Notes: a model not told the origin generated them from the sequence alone. A DNA stretch of 64,000 bases from Homoserinibacter gongjuensis (GCF_030161875.1 NZ_BSVA01000001.1:1488001-1552000); one strand, 5' to 3'. Positions 47,502 through 57,814 are shown, counted from the first letter of the stretch. Translations and numbers: made by a program.

Positions 47502-49390
47502 TCACACCGGGCGGGGAGGGACTCGTTCGCGACCTCGTCACGGAGCGGCGGCAGCGCCGCAAGGCGCTGCAGCGCCTCGGTGATGGTGGCGGTGAAGATC
47601 GTGGCGCCCACGTGCCCGAAGTGCACCTGGTCTCGGGCCAGCTCGCCGAGATGCGGCTGGATCGCCGTGTACCAGTCCGCCAGCTCGACATTGCGGTACT
47701 GCCACGCGAAGGCGGCGAGCTTCTGGTTGACGCCCGGGATCCATCCGCGGGGCGCCTGCGCCGTCACGAGCACGAGCTCACGCTGCGGACCGATGATGTC
47801 GCGGATCGCGCCGAGCGTCTCATCGCCCACCGAGCCGTTGGTGCCGAGCGCGACGATCACGACGGGTCGCAGCGCCCCCGCGTCGCGCAAGCCGCGCAGG
47901 ATGTCGGGAGCCGTCGACATCTGCCGAGAGACTGTCGCATCGATCTGGATGCCGGGGTAGGCCGCCTGCAACTCGGGCACCGCGGCGAGCATGACCGAGT
48001 CGCCGACCGCCGTGATCTGGTCGCCGCTCAGCTGCGCGGGGGCGCGGAGGGATCGGATGTCGCATCCGGCGTCGGCGTCGGGCTCGGCGTGGGCGTCTCG
48101 CGGATCGCCTGCTGTCCGGCTTGCACGCGCTGCTCGACCTCGCTCGAGTCCGGCTGCAGCACGAGCGCCGCCGCGGTGCCCGCGATCCCGCCGGCCACCA
48201 GCACGAGCACGACGGCGCTTGCGACCGCCGCGAGCCGCGACCGACGCCATCCGCCCGCCCAGCGCTGCCAGCTCGCGCGGAAGCCGTCGCGCCGGATCGG
48301 CGTCTCGACGAAACGGAAGCTCAGTGCCGCCGCGCCGAAGGTGATCACCGCGGCGACTCCGCCGAGTGCCCAGGCGAGCCCCGCATCCCGAGTCCAGGTC
48401 GGGAACGCGGCTGCCAACAGGACGAACACGGGCCAGTGCCACAGGTAGATGCCGTAGCTGCGCTCACCGACCCACCGCATCGGGGCGACGTCGATCGCGC
48501 GCGCGAGCGGCGACGCGGGCACCAGGAAGGCGGCGATGAGCACCGCGGTGAGTACGGCGACCGCGAACAGTCCACCGCGATAGCTCACGTCGGCTTCGCC
48601 CGGCATGACGACCGTGAGCGCGAGCAGGCCGGCGAGCGCCACGATCCCCGCGATGCCCAGGCCGCGCCGGGCCGCGCGCGGCCACTCCAGCGCGCGCGTC
48701 GGCCACCAGCGGCTCACGACCGCGAGCAGCGCGCCGAGCGTCAGTCCGAAGGCGTGCGTTCCCGTGCCGTAGTACACCGAGGTCGGCGAGCCGGGCACGA
48801 GCAAGAGCCCCATGGCGACCGCGGACGCCGCCGTCACCACCGCGAGCAACGCGATCCGCGCGCTTCGCGAGACCCGCAGCACGATGAAGAGCAGCACGAG
48901 GGGCCAGAGCAGATAGAACTGCTCCTCGACCGCGAGCGACCACAGGTTGCGGAAGAGCTCGGGGCGGAGCCCGCGAAGTAGTCCGAGCCGGTCACGATGA
49001 AGTACCAGTTGCTCGAGAAGGTGAGCGACGAGGCCAGCTGGCCCCCAGATCCACGAGCACGTCGCCGCCCACGGCGAGGGCGGCCGTGCAGCACACCAGC
49101 AGCAGCAGCACGAGCGCCGGCAGCAGACGGCGGGCCCGCCGCACCCAGAACGCACCCAGTCGGATGCCACCCGTCGAGACATGCTCGATGAGCAGCAGCC
49201 GCGTGATGATGAAGCCGGAGACGACGAAGAAGATGTCGACGCCGAGGTAGCCGCCGATCGCGAAGCCGGGCGTCAGGTGAAACAGCAGCACGACGATGAC
49301 CGCGATCGCGCGCAGACCGTCGAGTCCCGCCACGCGGGCGAGCGGGCGGGTCGCGGGCGCGTCGTCGGGAGCGGTCGGTGCAGCGGTCAT
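47502..49390 (-). CDS. Acyltransferase 3 with fused SGNH hydrolase domain, OafA-like (four frameshifts in this sequence)
   Basis: Repaired length about 630 residues. The N-terminal acyltransferase_3 domain has about ten helices and the motif [17 protein letters not shown], plus [17 protein letters not shown] Pro/Thr-rich linker (TPSPTPTP) leads to an extracytoplasmic SGNH hydrolase with VGDSVML (block I Ser), GTNGSVGD and DQVHFGHVG (Asp/His). Such proteins O-acetylate cell-surface polysaccharides. Shifts lie at 49042-49046, 48970-48972, 48038-48042 and probably 47509-47511; without the last one the frame would run antisense through rplQ. It sits between rplQ and truA and its ATG is 29 bp from the truA start. 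Confidence 0.85.
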
Positions 49391-49419
49391 GGCAACGCAT
49401 CCCAGCCTAAACTCGCTTC

Positions 49420-50325
49420 GTGACCAGCCCGGAAGCCACCACCCGCATCCGGCTCGATCTCGCCTACGACGGCACCGACTTCACGGGCTGGGCGCGTCAG
49501 CCGGGGTTGCGCACAGTGCAGGGGTGCTCGAGGAGGCGCTCGCGACCCTGTTCGGTCGGGCCGGTGTCGAGCCGCCGCGGCTCACGGTCGCCGGGCGTAC
49601 GGATGTCGGGGTGCACGCGATCGGTCAGGTCGCCCACCTCGACCTGGCAGCCGAGCAGCTCGAGCAGCTCGCTCGGCGGCCCAGGGGCGCGGTGCGGGTG
49701 CTGCCGGGGCCGAGTCGCTCGCCCGCCGCATCAACGGCATCGTCGGGCAGGCGGCCGATGTGCAGGTGCTGCGCGCGAGCGAGGCGCCGCCGGGGTTCGA
49801 CGCCCGCTTCTCGGCGGTCTGGCGCCGCTATGAGTACCGCATCGCGGATGCCGTGGCGCTGCGCGACCCGCGCACGCGCGCCTTCACGCTGTGGCATCCC
49901 GCGGCCCTCGACCTCGACGCGATGGATGCCGCGGCCCGGGGTTGCTGGGACTGCACGACTTCGCGGCGTACTGCCGTCCGCGGGAGGGGGCGACCACCAT
50001 CCGCACCTTGCAGGATTTCGGCTGGCGGCGCGACCCCGACGGCGTGCTCGTGGCCGCGGTGCGCGCCGACGCGTTCTGCCATTCGATGGTGCGCGCCCTC
50101 GTCGGCGCGTGCGTCGCGGCAGGCGAGGGGCGCTTCGCTCCCGAACGTGCGGCGGGCATCCGCGACGAGGCGCGACGGGGCAGCGAGTTCATCGTCATGC
50201 CGTCGCGCGGCCTGACGCTCGTCGAGGTCGGCTACCCGCCGGATGCCGAACTCGCGGCGCGCGCGGAGCAGACGCGGGCCAAGCGGGTGGCCGGCGGTTT
50301 GCCGGATGAGGCACCCATCGACTAG
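49420..50325 (+). CDS. truA: tRNA pseudouridine(38-40) synthase TruA (three frameshifts in this sequence)
   Basis: Repaired length 302 residues from GTG 49420. It contains [19 protein letters not shown] and the catalytic motif [16 protein letters not shown], whose Asp forms the covalent adduct, and later [14 protein letters not shown]. It modifies uridines in the anticodon arm. Shifts lie in G runs 49521-49524, 49706-49709 and 49938-49941. A TAAACT box ends six bases before the start and no ribosome binding site is seen, so the mRNA may be leaderless. The order rplQ-truA-rplM is common in actinobacteria. Confidence 0.92.
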
Positions 50326-50356
50326 TCTGTTGAGGTTGTCTGCGCGCCGCGCGGAC
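50299..50356 (+). promoter_or_regulatory. Promoter and leader hairpin for rplM-rpsI
   Basis: TTGCCG (50299-50304), 18-bp spacer, TAGTCT (50323-50328) lies across the truA stop. Just downstream GTCTGCGC, loop GCC, GCGCGGAC (50338-50356) forms a hairpin at the expected mRNA start. The leader to rplM is about 125 nt. Confidence 0.5.
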
Positions 50357-50458
50357 GACCAGTTGGGCCCTCCACCGTCGGGTTCCGCATCCCTCGGATC
50401 ACGGAACGCACACCGGAGCGGGATTCACGAACATCACCGACCAGAATTGAGTCATTTC

Positions 50459-50905
50459 ATGACGCGTACGTTCAGCCCCACGCCGGCGGATGTGAAGCGC
50501 GAGTGGGTCGTCATCGACGCGACCGACATCGTGCTCGGCCGCCTCGCGAGCCACGCCGCCGCCATCCTCCGCGGCAAGCACAAGTCGACCTTCGCTCCCC
50601 ACATGGACATGGGCGACTTCGTGATCATCGTCAACGCCGAGAAGGTGGCCCTCACGGGCCAGAAGCTCGAGAAGAAGAAGGCGTACCGCCACTCGGGCTA
50701 CCCGGGCGGCCTCACCGCGACCACCTACGTCGAGATGCTCGAGAAGCACCCGACGCGCGCGGTCGAGAAGGCCATCCGCGGCATGCTGCCGAAGAACTCG
50801 CTGGGTCGTGCCCAGATCAAGAAGCTGAAGGTGTACGCCGGCGCCGAGCACCCGCACGCCGCGCAGCAGCCCAAGCCCTACACCCTCACCCAGGTCGCGC
50901 AGTAA
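50459..50905 (+). CDS. rplM: 50S ribosomal protein L13
   Basis: 148 residues from ATG 50459 ([20 protein letters not shown]). Conserved [20 protein letters not shown] and the signature of the L13 family near [15 protein letters not shown] are present. It is an early 50S assembly protein. Upstream in-frame codons belong to the leader. It forms a pair with rpsI. Confidence 0.98.
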   Translation: MTRTFSPTPADVKREWVVIDATDIVLGRLASHAAAILRGKHKSTFAPHMDMGDFVIIVNAEKVALTGQKLEKKKAYRHSGYPGGLTATTYVEMLEKHPTRAVEKAIRGMLPKNSLGRAQIKKLKVYAGAEHPHAAQQPKPYTLTQVAQ

Positions 50906-50934
50906 GCGCCGAGAGACTTCCAAGGACATCACTG

Positions 50935-51423
50935 ATGGCGAAGATCGAAGACACCGTGTCGGACGAGGTTCTCACCTCCTTCTCGACCGAAACCCCGGCT
51001 GACGAGGCGCCCCGCGCCCCGCGCGCCGTGCTCAACGTGCCCGGCGCTGCCGTGGGCCGCCGCAAGGAGGCCATCGCGCAGGTGCGTCTCGTTCCCGGCG
51101 GCGGCGAGTTCGTCGTGAACGGCCGCTCGCTCGAGGAGTACTTCCCGAACAAGCTGCACCAGCAGCTCATCAACGACCCGTTCAAGGTGCTCGACCTGCT
51201 CGGCTCCTACGACGTCAAGGCCAAGATCACCGGTGGCGGCCCCTCGGGTCAGGCGGGCGCCCTGCGCCTCGCGATCGCCCGCGCGCTCAACGAGATCGAC
51301 CGCGAGAACAACCGCCCCGCGCTCAAGAAGGCCGGCTTCCTCTCGCGCGACGCCCGCGTCATCGAGCGCAAGAAGGCCGGTCTCAAGAAGGCCCGCAAGG
51401 CGTCGCAGTTCTCGAAGCGCTAA
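50935..51423 (+). CDS. rpsI: 30S ribosomal protein S9 with N-terminal extension
   Basis: 162 residues from ATG 50935 (site CAAGGACAT). The S9 core starts near residue 35 ([20 protein letters not shown]) and ends in [12 protein letters not shown], whose final basic tail reaches the P-site tRNA anticodon. About 34 Glu, Ala and Thr-rich residues precede the core. It lies 29 bases after rplM. Confidence 0.97.
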   Translation: MAKIEDTVSDEVLTSFSTETPADEAPRAPRAVLNVPGAAVGRRKEAIAQVRLVPGGGEFVVNGRSLEEYFPNKLHQQLINDPFKVLDLLGSYDVKAKITGGGPSGQAGALRLAIARALNEIDRENNRPALKKAGFLSRDARVIERKKAGLKKARKASQFSKR

Positions 51424-51444
51424 GCGCGCACACGGGTTTCGCGC

Positions 51445-52812
51445 ATGCCGCGTCTCTTCGGTACTGACGGGGTGCGGGGGCTGGCGAACGGTGAGGTGAT
51501 CACCGCCGACCTGGCCCTCGGCCTCGCTCAGGCCGCCGCTGTGGTGTTGACGCAGGGTCGTCACGCCGAGTCCGTGCGTGGCGAGGGGCGTCACCCCCGC
51601 GCCGTGGTCGCTCGCGACCCGCGCGTGTCGGGCGAGTTCATCGCCGCCGCCGTCTCGGCGGGTCTCGCGAGTTCGGGCATCGACGTGCTCGACGCCGGGG
51701 TCATCCCGACGCCGGCCGCCGCGTTCCTCGTGGCCGACGCCGACGCCGACTTCGGCGTCATGGTGTCTGCGTCGCACAACCCGGCACCCGACAACGGCAT
51801 CAAGTTCTTCGCGCTCGGCGGCGTCAAGCTGCCCGACGAGGTCGAAGACCGCATCGAGTTCGCCCTCACCCAGCCCAAGCTCGCGCCGACCGGGGCGGGC
51901 GTGGGCCGCATCCGACGCTTCGCCGACGCCGAAGATCGCTACCTGCTGCACCTGCTCGGCACGCTCGACGTGCGCCTCGACGGGCTCAAGGTCGTGATCG
52001 ACGCGGCCCACGGTGCCGCGGCGGGGGTCTCGCCGCAGGTGTTCGCGGATGCGGGCGCGCAGGTCACCGTGATCGGTGCCGACCCCGACGGCCTCAACAT
52101 CAACGACGGCGTCGGCTCGACCCACCTCGAGCGGCTGTGCGAGACGGTGCGCCTCACGGGTGCCGACCTCGGTATCGCGCACGACGGTGACGCCGATCGC
52201 TGCCTCGCGGTGGATGGAGCGGGCAACGTCATCGACGGCGACCAGATCATGGCGATCCTCGCCGTCTCGTTGCAGCGTCGCGGGCGCCTCGCCCACGACA
52301 CCCTCGCGGTGACCACGATGAGCAACCTCGGGCTGCGCGTCGCGATGGAGGAGCACGGCATCCGGATCGTGCAGACGGCGGTCGGCGACCGCTACGTGCT
52401 CGAGGCGATGACGCAGCACGGGCTCTCACTCGGTGGCGAGCAGTCGGGGCACATCATCTTCAGCGAGCACGCGACGACCGGCGATGGCGTGCTCACGGGC
52501 CTGCAGATCGCAGCCGAGATGGCGCGCACCGGCAAGACCCTCGCCGAGCTCGCGTCGGTCATGACGGTCTACCCGCAGGTGCTCGTGAACGTGCGCGGCG
52601 TCGATCACCACGCCCTCGCATCCGACGAGACGATCGCGGATGCCGTGCGCGGTCACGAGGCGGAGCTCGGCGACACCGGTCGGGTGCTGCTGCGTCCCTC
52701 GGGAACCGAACCGCTCGTGCGGGTCATGGTCGAGGCGGTCGACGCCGTCGAGGCTCAGCGCATCGCGGACGATCTCGCGGGAATCGTGCGCGAGCGTCTC
52801 GCGTTGTCGTAA
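51445..52812 (+). CDS. glmM: Phosphoglucosamine mutase
   Basis: 455 residues, [20 protein letters not shown]. It contains the catalytic phosphoserine loop [18 protein letters not shown], the metal-binding DGDADRC, the sugar-binding GEQSGHIIF and the phosphate-binding [14 protein letters not shown]. It converts glucosamine-6-phosphate to glucosamine-1-phosphate for UDP-GlcNAc and peptidoglycan. It supplies the next step after GlmS, which is encoded at 54523. Confidence 0.97.
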   Translation: MPRLFGTDGVRGLANGEVITADLALGLAQAAAVVLTQGRHAESVRGEGRHPRAVVARDPRVSGEFIAAAVSAGLASSGIDVLDAGVIPTPAAAFLVADADADFGVMVSASHNPAPDNGIKFFALGGVKLPDEVEDRIEFALTQPKLAPTGAGVGRIRRFADAEDRYLLHLLGTLDVRLDGLKVVIDAAHGAAAGVSPQVFADAGAQVTVIGADPDGLNINDGVGSTHLERLCETVRLTGADLGIAHDGDADRCLAVDGAGNVIDGDQIMAILAVSLQRRGRLAHDTLAVTTMSNLGLRVAMEEHGIRIVQTAVGDRYVLEAMTQHGLSLGGEQSGHIIFSEHATTGDGVLTGLQIAAEMARTGKTLAELASVMTVYPQVLVNVRGVDHHALASDETIADAVRGHEAELGDTGRVLLRPSGTEPLVRVMVEAVDAVEAQRIADDLAGIVRERLALS

Positions 52813-52855
52813 CCGGGTCGTCGCGCCGCGTCACCGCCTCTGCTCCTACCGACGT

Positions 52856-52948
52856 CATGTCGAAAATGCAGGAGAACTCGGGCGTGTCGTGCGTGAGGGG
52901 CCCGGATGCACGGGACATGACCGTCGGGACTCCTGCATTTTCGACATG
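52856..52948. repeat. 93-bp palindromic element with perfect 19-bp terminal inverted repeats
   Basis: CATGTCGAAAATGCAGGAG (52856-52874) and its exact reverse complement (52930-52948) flank a 55-bp spacer that itself contains GTGC...GCAC and GGGGCCC. It lies between glmM and the nitroreductase gene. Arm length and lack of any mismatch exceed what a terminator needs; it resembles a MITE-like or extragenic palindromic element. Confidence 0.75.
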
Positions 52949-52994
52949 GGATGCGGGCGTCAGCGCGGCAGAACGAGACACAGGGAGCAGCAGG

Positions 52995-53435
52995 ATGCCG
53001 TTGACAGGGGAGTACGCACCGAGCACCTCGGAGTGGGCACGCACACAGGCGGAGACCTTCGAGGCCTCGGCCGGCGCCGAGGCGAACGAGTTGCGGGGCA
53101 AGCCCATCATCGTGCTCACCTCGGTGGGCGCCCGAAGCGGCAAGCTGCGCAAGAACGCACTCATGCGCGTCGAGCACGACGGGGCGTACGCGGTCGTGGC
53201 GTCGAAGGGCGGCGCACCGCAGCATCCGTCCTGGTACTTCAACCTCGTCGCGAACCCGGATGTCGAGCTCCAGGACGGCGCGGTCAAGCGCGACTACCGC
53301 GCACGGCTCGTGAGCGGTGAGGAGCGCGCCGTGTGGTGGGCACGCGCAAACGAGGTGTGGCCCGATTACGACGGGTATCAGGCGAAGACCGAGCGTGAGA
53401 TCCCCGTGTTCGTGCTGGAGCCGGTGGCGGGCTGA
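52995..53435 (+). CDS. Deazaflavin (F420)-dependent nitroreductase family protein
   Basis: 146 residues from ATG 52995 (site GGGAG at 52983-52987), [20 protein letters not shown]. It has the Ddn-family features [20 protein letters not shown] and [20 protein letters not shown]. Members use F420 or a similar flavin for quinone or nitro-compound reduction; the natural substrate is unknown here. An in-frame upstream ATG at 52857 would put the protein inside the palindromic element and is rejected. No F420 biosynthesis gene is in the window. Confidence 0.88.
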   Translation: MPLTGEYAPSTSEWARTQAETFEASAGAEANELRGKPIIVLTSVGARSGKLRKNALMRVEHDGAYAVVASKGGAPQHPSWYFNLVANPDVELQDGAVKRDYRARLVSGEERAVWWARANEVWPDYDGYQAKTEREIPVFVLEPVAG

Positions 53436-53460
53436 GACTCGCCGGGGGCGCCGCGGGCGG

Positions 53461-53495
53461 GATCTCGATACGCCCCGCTAGGGCTGGGCTACTCG
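53461..53495. repeat. REP-like palindrome
   Basis: GATCTCGATACGCCCC ... GGGCTACTCGATC is an imperfect palindrome whose ends (TCTCGATACG / CTACTCGA) resemble short palindromes that I recall as abundant between genes of actinobacteria. It sits between converging genes. Confidence 0.5.
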
Positions 53496-53498
53496 ATC

Positions 53499-53521
53499 TT
53501 GACGCGCTGGGAGCGCGTCAA
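53499..53521. terminator. Hairpin overlapping the coaA stop
   Basis: TTGACGCGCT, loop GGG, AGCGCGTCAA: a perfect 10-bp stem located between the convergent nitroreductase and coaA genes and including the coaA stop codon. It probably ends both transcripts. Confidence 0.65.
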
Positions 53522-54464
53522 ATCTTGCGGATGAGCACGTTCGAGACCGTGTGGTCCGCCGCCTTGCGCAGCACGAGCGAGGCACGCGCCCGCGTCGGCG
53601 CGATGTTCTGCTCGAGGTTCGGACCGTTGATGCTCTGCCATATCGAATGGGCGAGCGCGATGGCGTCGTCCTCGTCGAGGGCCGCGAAGCGGTGGAAATA
53701 GGAGCGGGGATCCGCGAACGCTCCGCGCTGTAGGCGGAGGAAGCGCTCGACGTACCAGCGCTCGATGTCGACCGTGCGTGCGTCGACGTACACGGTGAAG
53801 TCGAAGAGGTCGCTCACCGCGAGGCGTGCGCCGGGGGCGGGTGGCTGCAGCACGTTGAGGCCCTCGACGATGAGGATGTCGGGCCGCCGCACGACGATCT
53901 CGGCATCCCGGACGATGTCGTAGTGCAGGTGCGAGTAGACCGGCGCACGCACCTCTTCGACGCCGCTCTTCACGCGGCTCACGAAGCGCAGCAGGGCGCG
54001 CCGGTCGTAGCTCTCGGGGAAGCCTTTGCGCTCCATGAGGCCGCGGCGCTCCAACTCGGCGTTCGGCAGCAGGAAGCCGTCGGTCGTGACGAGCTCGACG
54101 CGCGGGGTGTCCTCCCATCGCGCGAGCAGCTCGCGCAGCAGTCGGGCGGTCGTCGACTTGCCCACCGCGACCGATCCGGCCACCCCGATCACGAACGGCG
54201 TGGGCTCGTCGTTCTGCCCGAGGAACCCCGGGTCGAGCGGTGCAGTTCGCGGGCGCCCACCGCGTAGAGGTTGAGCAGGCGGCTGAGCGGAACATAGACA
54301 TCGGCCACCTCGCGCAGGTCGAGCGTGTCGCCGAGACCCCGCAGCCGAACGAGCTCCTGCTCGCTGAGCGGATGCGCGGCCGTGGGGGCGAGGGCCGCCC
54401 AGGCCGCGCGGTCCATCTCGAGGAACGGGGTCGCGTGTGCATACCGCTCGCCGTTCTCAGCCAC
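53518..54464 (-). CDS. coaA: Type I pantothenate kinase (frameshifted in this sequence)
   Basis: Repaired length 315 residues from GTG 54464. N-terminal part ([17 protein letters not shown]) and, after the shift, the P-loop [24 protein letters not shown] and EGLNVLQP. CoaA performs the first, regulated step of coenzyme A synthesis. The shift is in the C run 54226-54229; one base restores [19 protein letters not shown]. It is transcribed divergently from glmS with 58 bp between starts, and its stop lies in a hairpin. Confidence 0.93.
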
Positions 54465-54522
54465 CCCCGAGCGTAGTCCGCCGCAGGCATCTGTCAGGTC
54501 GCGCTCATCTAGGATCGAGTGC

Positions 54523-56373
54523 ATGTGCGGAATCGTGGGATACGTCGGCCCGGGCAGCAGCCTCGAGGTGCTCGTCGGGGGTCTGAAGCGGCTGGAATAC
54601 CGCGGTTACGACTCCGCAGGCGTGGCCGTGCTGTCGCGCGACGGCGAGCTCGGCGCCCGCAAGCGCTCCGGCAAGCTCGGCATGCTCGTCGACGAGCTCG
54701 CCGAGAACCCCATCCACGACGGCGGCACCGGCATCGGCCACACCCGCTGGGCGACGCACGGCGGCCCCACCGACGTCAATGCGCATCCGCACTTCGGCGA
54801 CGGGGGCAAGCTCGCCCTCATCCACAACGGCATCATCGAGAACTTCTCCGAGCTCAAGGCCGAGCTCGCGGATGCCGGTGAGGTGTTCGAGAGCGAGACC
54901 GATTCCGAGGTGGCCGCGCTGCTCGTCGGCCGCGCCTACCGGGAGACGGGCGACCTGACCGAGGCCATGAGGCGCAGCGTCGCCCGGCTCGACGGCGCCT
55001 TCACCCTGCTCGCGGTGCACCAGGACGCCCCCGGCGTCGTGGTCGGCGCCCGCCGCAGCTCCCCGCTCGTGATCGGTCTGGGCGAGGGCGAGAACTTCCT
55101 CGGTTCGGATGTCGCCGCGTTCGTCGAGCACACCCGCCGCGCCATGGAGATCGGCGAGGACCAGATCGTGACGATCCGGCCCGACAGCGTCGAGGTGATC
55201 GACTTCGCCGGCGCGCCCGCCGACTCGAAGGAGTTCGAGGTCGCCTGGGACGCATCCGCTGCCGAGAAGGGCGGCTGGCCGAGCTTCATGAAGAAGGAGA
55301 TCTCGGAGGAGCCCGAGGCGGTCGCCAACACGCTGCTCGGTCGCGTGCACGACGGCGCCGTGACGCTCACCGAGCTCGACGGCGTCGCGGAGGCGCTCGC
55401 AGGCGTCACCCGCGTCGTGATCCTGGGCTGCGGCACGGCGTCGTATGCCGGCATGGTCGGCAAGTACGCGATCGAGGCGTGGGCACGGATCCCCGTCGAC
55501 GTGGAGCTCTCGCACGAGTTCCGATATCGCGACCCGGTGATCGACGAGAAGACGCTCGTGGTGTCGGTGAGTCAGTCGGGCGAGACCATGGACACCCTGA
55601 TGGCGGTGCGGTACGCGCGCCAGGCGGGTGCCCGCACGCTCTCGATCTGCAACACGCAGGGCGCCACGATCCCGCGCGAGTCGGATGCCGTGCTCTACAC
55701 GCACGCCGGCCCGGAGGTCGCGGTGGCCTCGACGAAGGCCTTCGTGGCTCAGGTCACGGCGCTCTACCTGCTCGGTCTGCACCTCGCGACCCTGCGCGGC
55801 ACGCTCACCGAGGCCGAGATCGCCGGGCAGCTGACGGAACTCGAGGCGGTGCCCGCCAAGATCGGCCAGATCGTCGAGTCGGCGTCGGGTCGCATCGCCG
55901 AGCTCGCCCACTGGATGAGCGACACCCAGTCGGTGCTGTTCCTCGGCCGGCACGTGGGTTACCCGGTGGCCCTCGAAGGGGCGCTCAAGCTCAAGGAGCT
56001 CGCCTACATCCACGCCGAGGGCTTCGCGGCGGGCGAGCTCAAGCACGGACCGATCGCGCTCATCGAGCCCGGTCAGATCGTGTTCGTCGTGGTGCCGAGC
56101 CCGCGCGACCCGAAGTCGCTGCACAAGAAGGTCGTCTCGAACATCCAGGAGATCCGCGCGCGCGGCGCACGCGTGATCGCGATCGCCGAGTTGGGCGATG
56201 TCGCGGTGGTGCCGTTCGCCGACGAGGTCGTGCGGGTGCCGCTCGCCGAGCCGTTCTTCGAGCCGCTGCTCTCGGTCGTGCCGCTGCACATCTTCGGCAT
56301 GGAGCTCGCGACCGCGAAGGGCCTCGACGTCGACCAGCCGCGCAACCTCGCGAAGTCCGTCACGGTGGAGTGA
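54523..56373 (+). CDS. glmS: Glutamine-fructose-6-phosphate aminotransferase (isomerizing)
   Basis: 616 residues, MCGIVGYVGPGSSLEVLVGG. Cys2 is the glutaminase nucleophile after Met removal; the GATase domain is followed by two SIS domains (GCGTASYAGMVGKY, VSVSQSGETMDTL, and AEGFAAGELKHGPIAL), ending KSVTVE. It makes glucosamine-6-phosphate, the entry to cell-wall amino sugars, upstream of GlmM. TAGGAT (54510-54515) ends seven bases before the ATG and no ribosome binding site exists, so translation is probably from a leaderless mRNA. Confidence 0.97.
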   Translation: MCGIVGYVGPGSSLEVLVGGLKRLEYRGYDSAGVAVLSRDGELGARKRSGKLGMLVDELAENPIHDGGTGIGHTRWATHGGPTDVNAHPHFGDGGKLALIHNGIIENFSELKAELADAGEVFESETDSEVAALLVGRAYRETGDLTEAMRRSVARLDGAFTLLAVHQDAPGVVVGARRSSPLVIGLGEGENFLGSDVAAFVEHTRRAMEIGEDQIVTIRPDSVEVIDFAGAPADSKEFEVAWDASAAEKGGWPSFMKKEISEEPEAVANTLLGRVHDGAVTLTELDGVAEALAGVTRVVILGCGTASYAGMVGKYAIEAWARIPVDVELSHEFRYRDPVIDEKTLVVSVSQSGETMDTLMAVRYARQAGARTLSICNTQGATIPRESDAVLYTHAGPEVAVASTKAFVAQVTALYLLGLHLATLRGTLTEAEIAGQLTELEAVPAKIGQIVESASGRIAELAHWMSDTQSVLFLGRHVGYPVALEGALKLKELAYIHAEGFAAGELKHGPIALIEPGQIVFVVVPSPRDPKSLHKKVVSNIQEIRARGARVIAIAELGDVAVVPFADEVVRVPLAEPFFEPLLSVVPLHIFGMELATAKGLDVDQPRNLAKSVTVE

Positions 56374-56375
56374 CC

Positions 56376-56732
56376 GTGATCGTCGGACTGGGCGTCGACG
56401 TGGTCGACCTGGCCCGGTTCGAGCGCGCCGTCTCGCGCACACCCCGATTGCGCGACAGGCTGTTCGCTGAGAGCGAACGCTCGCTGTCGTTGCGCTCGCT
56501 CGCAGCGCGGTTCGCGGCGAAGGAGGCCCTCGTGAAGGCACTCGGCGATGCAGAAGACGTGCACTGGGTCGACATGGTGATCGCCTCCGACCACACGGGC
56601 AACCCCTCCTTCGTGGTGAGCGGCCCGCTCGGCGGGCTGCTCGAGCGTCGCGGCATCGCGGCCCTGCACGTGTCGATGAGCCACGATGCGGGTGTGGCGG
56701 TGGCCACCGTCGTGGCGGAGGCCCGCGGATGA
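56376..56732 (+). CDS. acpS: Holo-[acyl-carrier-protein] synthase
   Basis: 118 residues from GTG 56376 (MIVGLGVDVVDLARFERAVS), with GGTGGAG at 56364-56370; an in-frame GTG at 56370 overlapping the glmS stop is an alternative start. Conserved metal-binding Asp in GLGVDVVD and Glu in RFAAKEALVKALG are present, as is LHVSMSHDAGVAVATV. It transfers phosphopantetheine from CoA to the acyl carrier protein. The stop overlaps alr by four bases. Confidence 0.94.
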   Translation: MIVGLGVDVVDLARFERAVSRTPRLRDRLFAESERSLSLRSLAARFAAKEALVKALGDAEDVHWVDMVIASDHTGNPSFVVSGPLGGLLERRGIAALHVSMSHDAGVAVATVVAEARG

Positions 56733-57814
56733 CGTCCCCGCGACGCGAGGCCCGCATCCGTCTCGAGGCGCTCGCCGGCAACGTCGAGACACTGCGTCGC
56801 ACCGTGGCGCCCGCGCAGCTCATGGCCGTCGTCAAGGCCGACGCCTACGGGCACGGGGCGCTGCCCATCGCGCGCGCGGCCGTCGATGCGGGGGCGGACT
56901 GGCTCGGGGTCGCCGACCTGGATGAGGCGCTCGCCTTGCGTGCGGCGGGCATCACGGCGCCGCTGCTGGCTTGGCTGCACGGGGCCGAGCCCGACTTCGG
57001 CGCGGCCGTCGATGCGGGCATCGAGGTGGGGGTGTCGACCCCGGCCCAGCTCGAGGCGGCGGCGACGGCCAGCGCCACCGTGCACCTCAAGTTCGACACG
57101 GGGCTCAGCCGCAACGGCATCGCGTCCGCCGACGTCGCGGGGGTGCTCGGCCGGGCCGCCGAACTCGAGCGCGCCGGTCGCCTCCGGGTGCGCGGGCTCA
57201 TGAGCCACCTCTCCGGCGCCTCCGAGGCCGACGACGACGCTCAGCGGGCGGTCTTCGAGGGCATCGTGGACGCCGCACGAGCCGCGGGTCTCGAACCCGA
57301 ACTGCGGCATCTCGGCTCGAGCCTCGCCGCGCTCACGCGTCCGACGTCGCGCTTCGAGCTCGTGCGCGTGGGCATCGCCCTCTACGGCGTCTCGCCCGAC
57401 CCCACGATCGACCCGCCGGCCTGGGGCCTGCGGCCCGTCATGCAGCTCGCGACCGAGGTCGTCGCCGTCCGGCGGGTGCCGTCCGGCACGGGCGTCTCCT
57501 ACGGGTACACCCACCGCGCGGGCGCCGAGACGACGCTCGCCCTGATTCCCCTCGGCTACGCCGACGGCATCCCGCGACAGGCCTCCAGCCGCGCGCACGT
57601 CGCGATCGGCGGCGCGCGGTTCCCGGTCGTCGGCCGCATCGCCATGGATCAGTTCATCATCGACGTGGGCGATGCTCCCGTGCGCATCGGCGACGAGGTG
57701 ATCGTGTGGGGCGAGGGCGGGCCGAGCGCCGACGAGTGGGGCGCGGCCGCCGACACGATCGGCTACGAGATCGTCACGCGCGTCGGGCCGCGGGTCACGC
57801 GGGTGCCGGTGTGA
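56729..57814 (+). CDS. alr: Alanine racemase
   Basis: 361 residues, PLP-dependent. The PLP Lys lies in LMAVVKADAYGHGALP and the second catalytic base Tyr in GVSYGYTHRAG; the C-terminal beta domain includes IAMDQFIIDVGD. It supplies D-alanine for peptidoglycan. It overlaps acpS by four bases (ATGA) and tsaE by four (GTGA), forming one operon acpS-alr-tsaE. Confidence 0.96.
   Translation: MTSPRREARIRLEALAGNVETLRRTVAPAQLMAVVKADAYGHGALPIARAAVDAGADWLGVADLDEALALRAAGITAPLLAWLHGAEPDFGAAVDAGIEVGVSTPAQLEAAATASATVHLKFDTGLSRNGIASADVAGVLGRAAELERAGRLRVRGLMSHLSGASEADDDAQRAVFEGIVDAARAAGLEPELRHLGSSLAALTRPTSRFELVRVGIALYGVSPDPTIDPPAWGLRPVMQLATEVVAVRRVPSGTGVSYGYTHRAGAETTLALIPLGYADGIPRQASSRAHVAIGGARFPVVGRIAMDQFIIDVGDAPVRIGDEVIVWGEGGPSADEWGAAADTIGYEIVTRVGPRVTRVPV

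Noticed and set aside
52857-52994. Earlier start for the nitroreductase at 52857
   Set aside because: The added residues come from the palindromic element and do not resemble the family; ATG 52995 has a well-placed GGGAG site.
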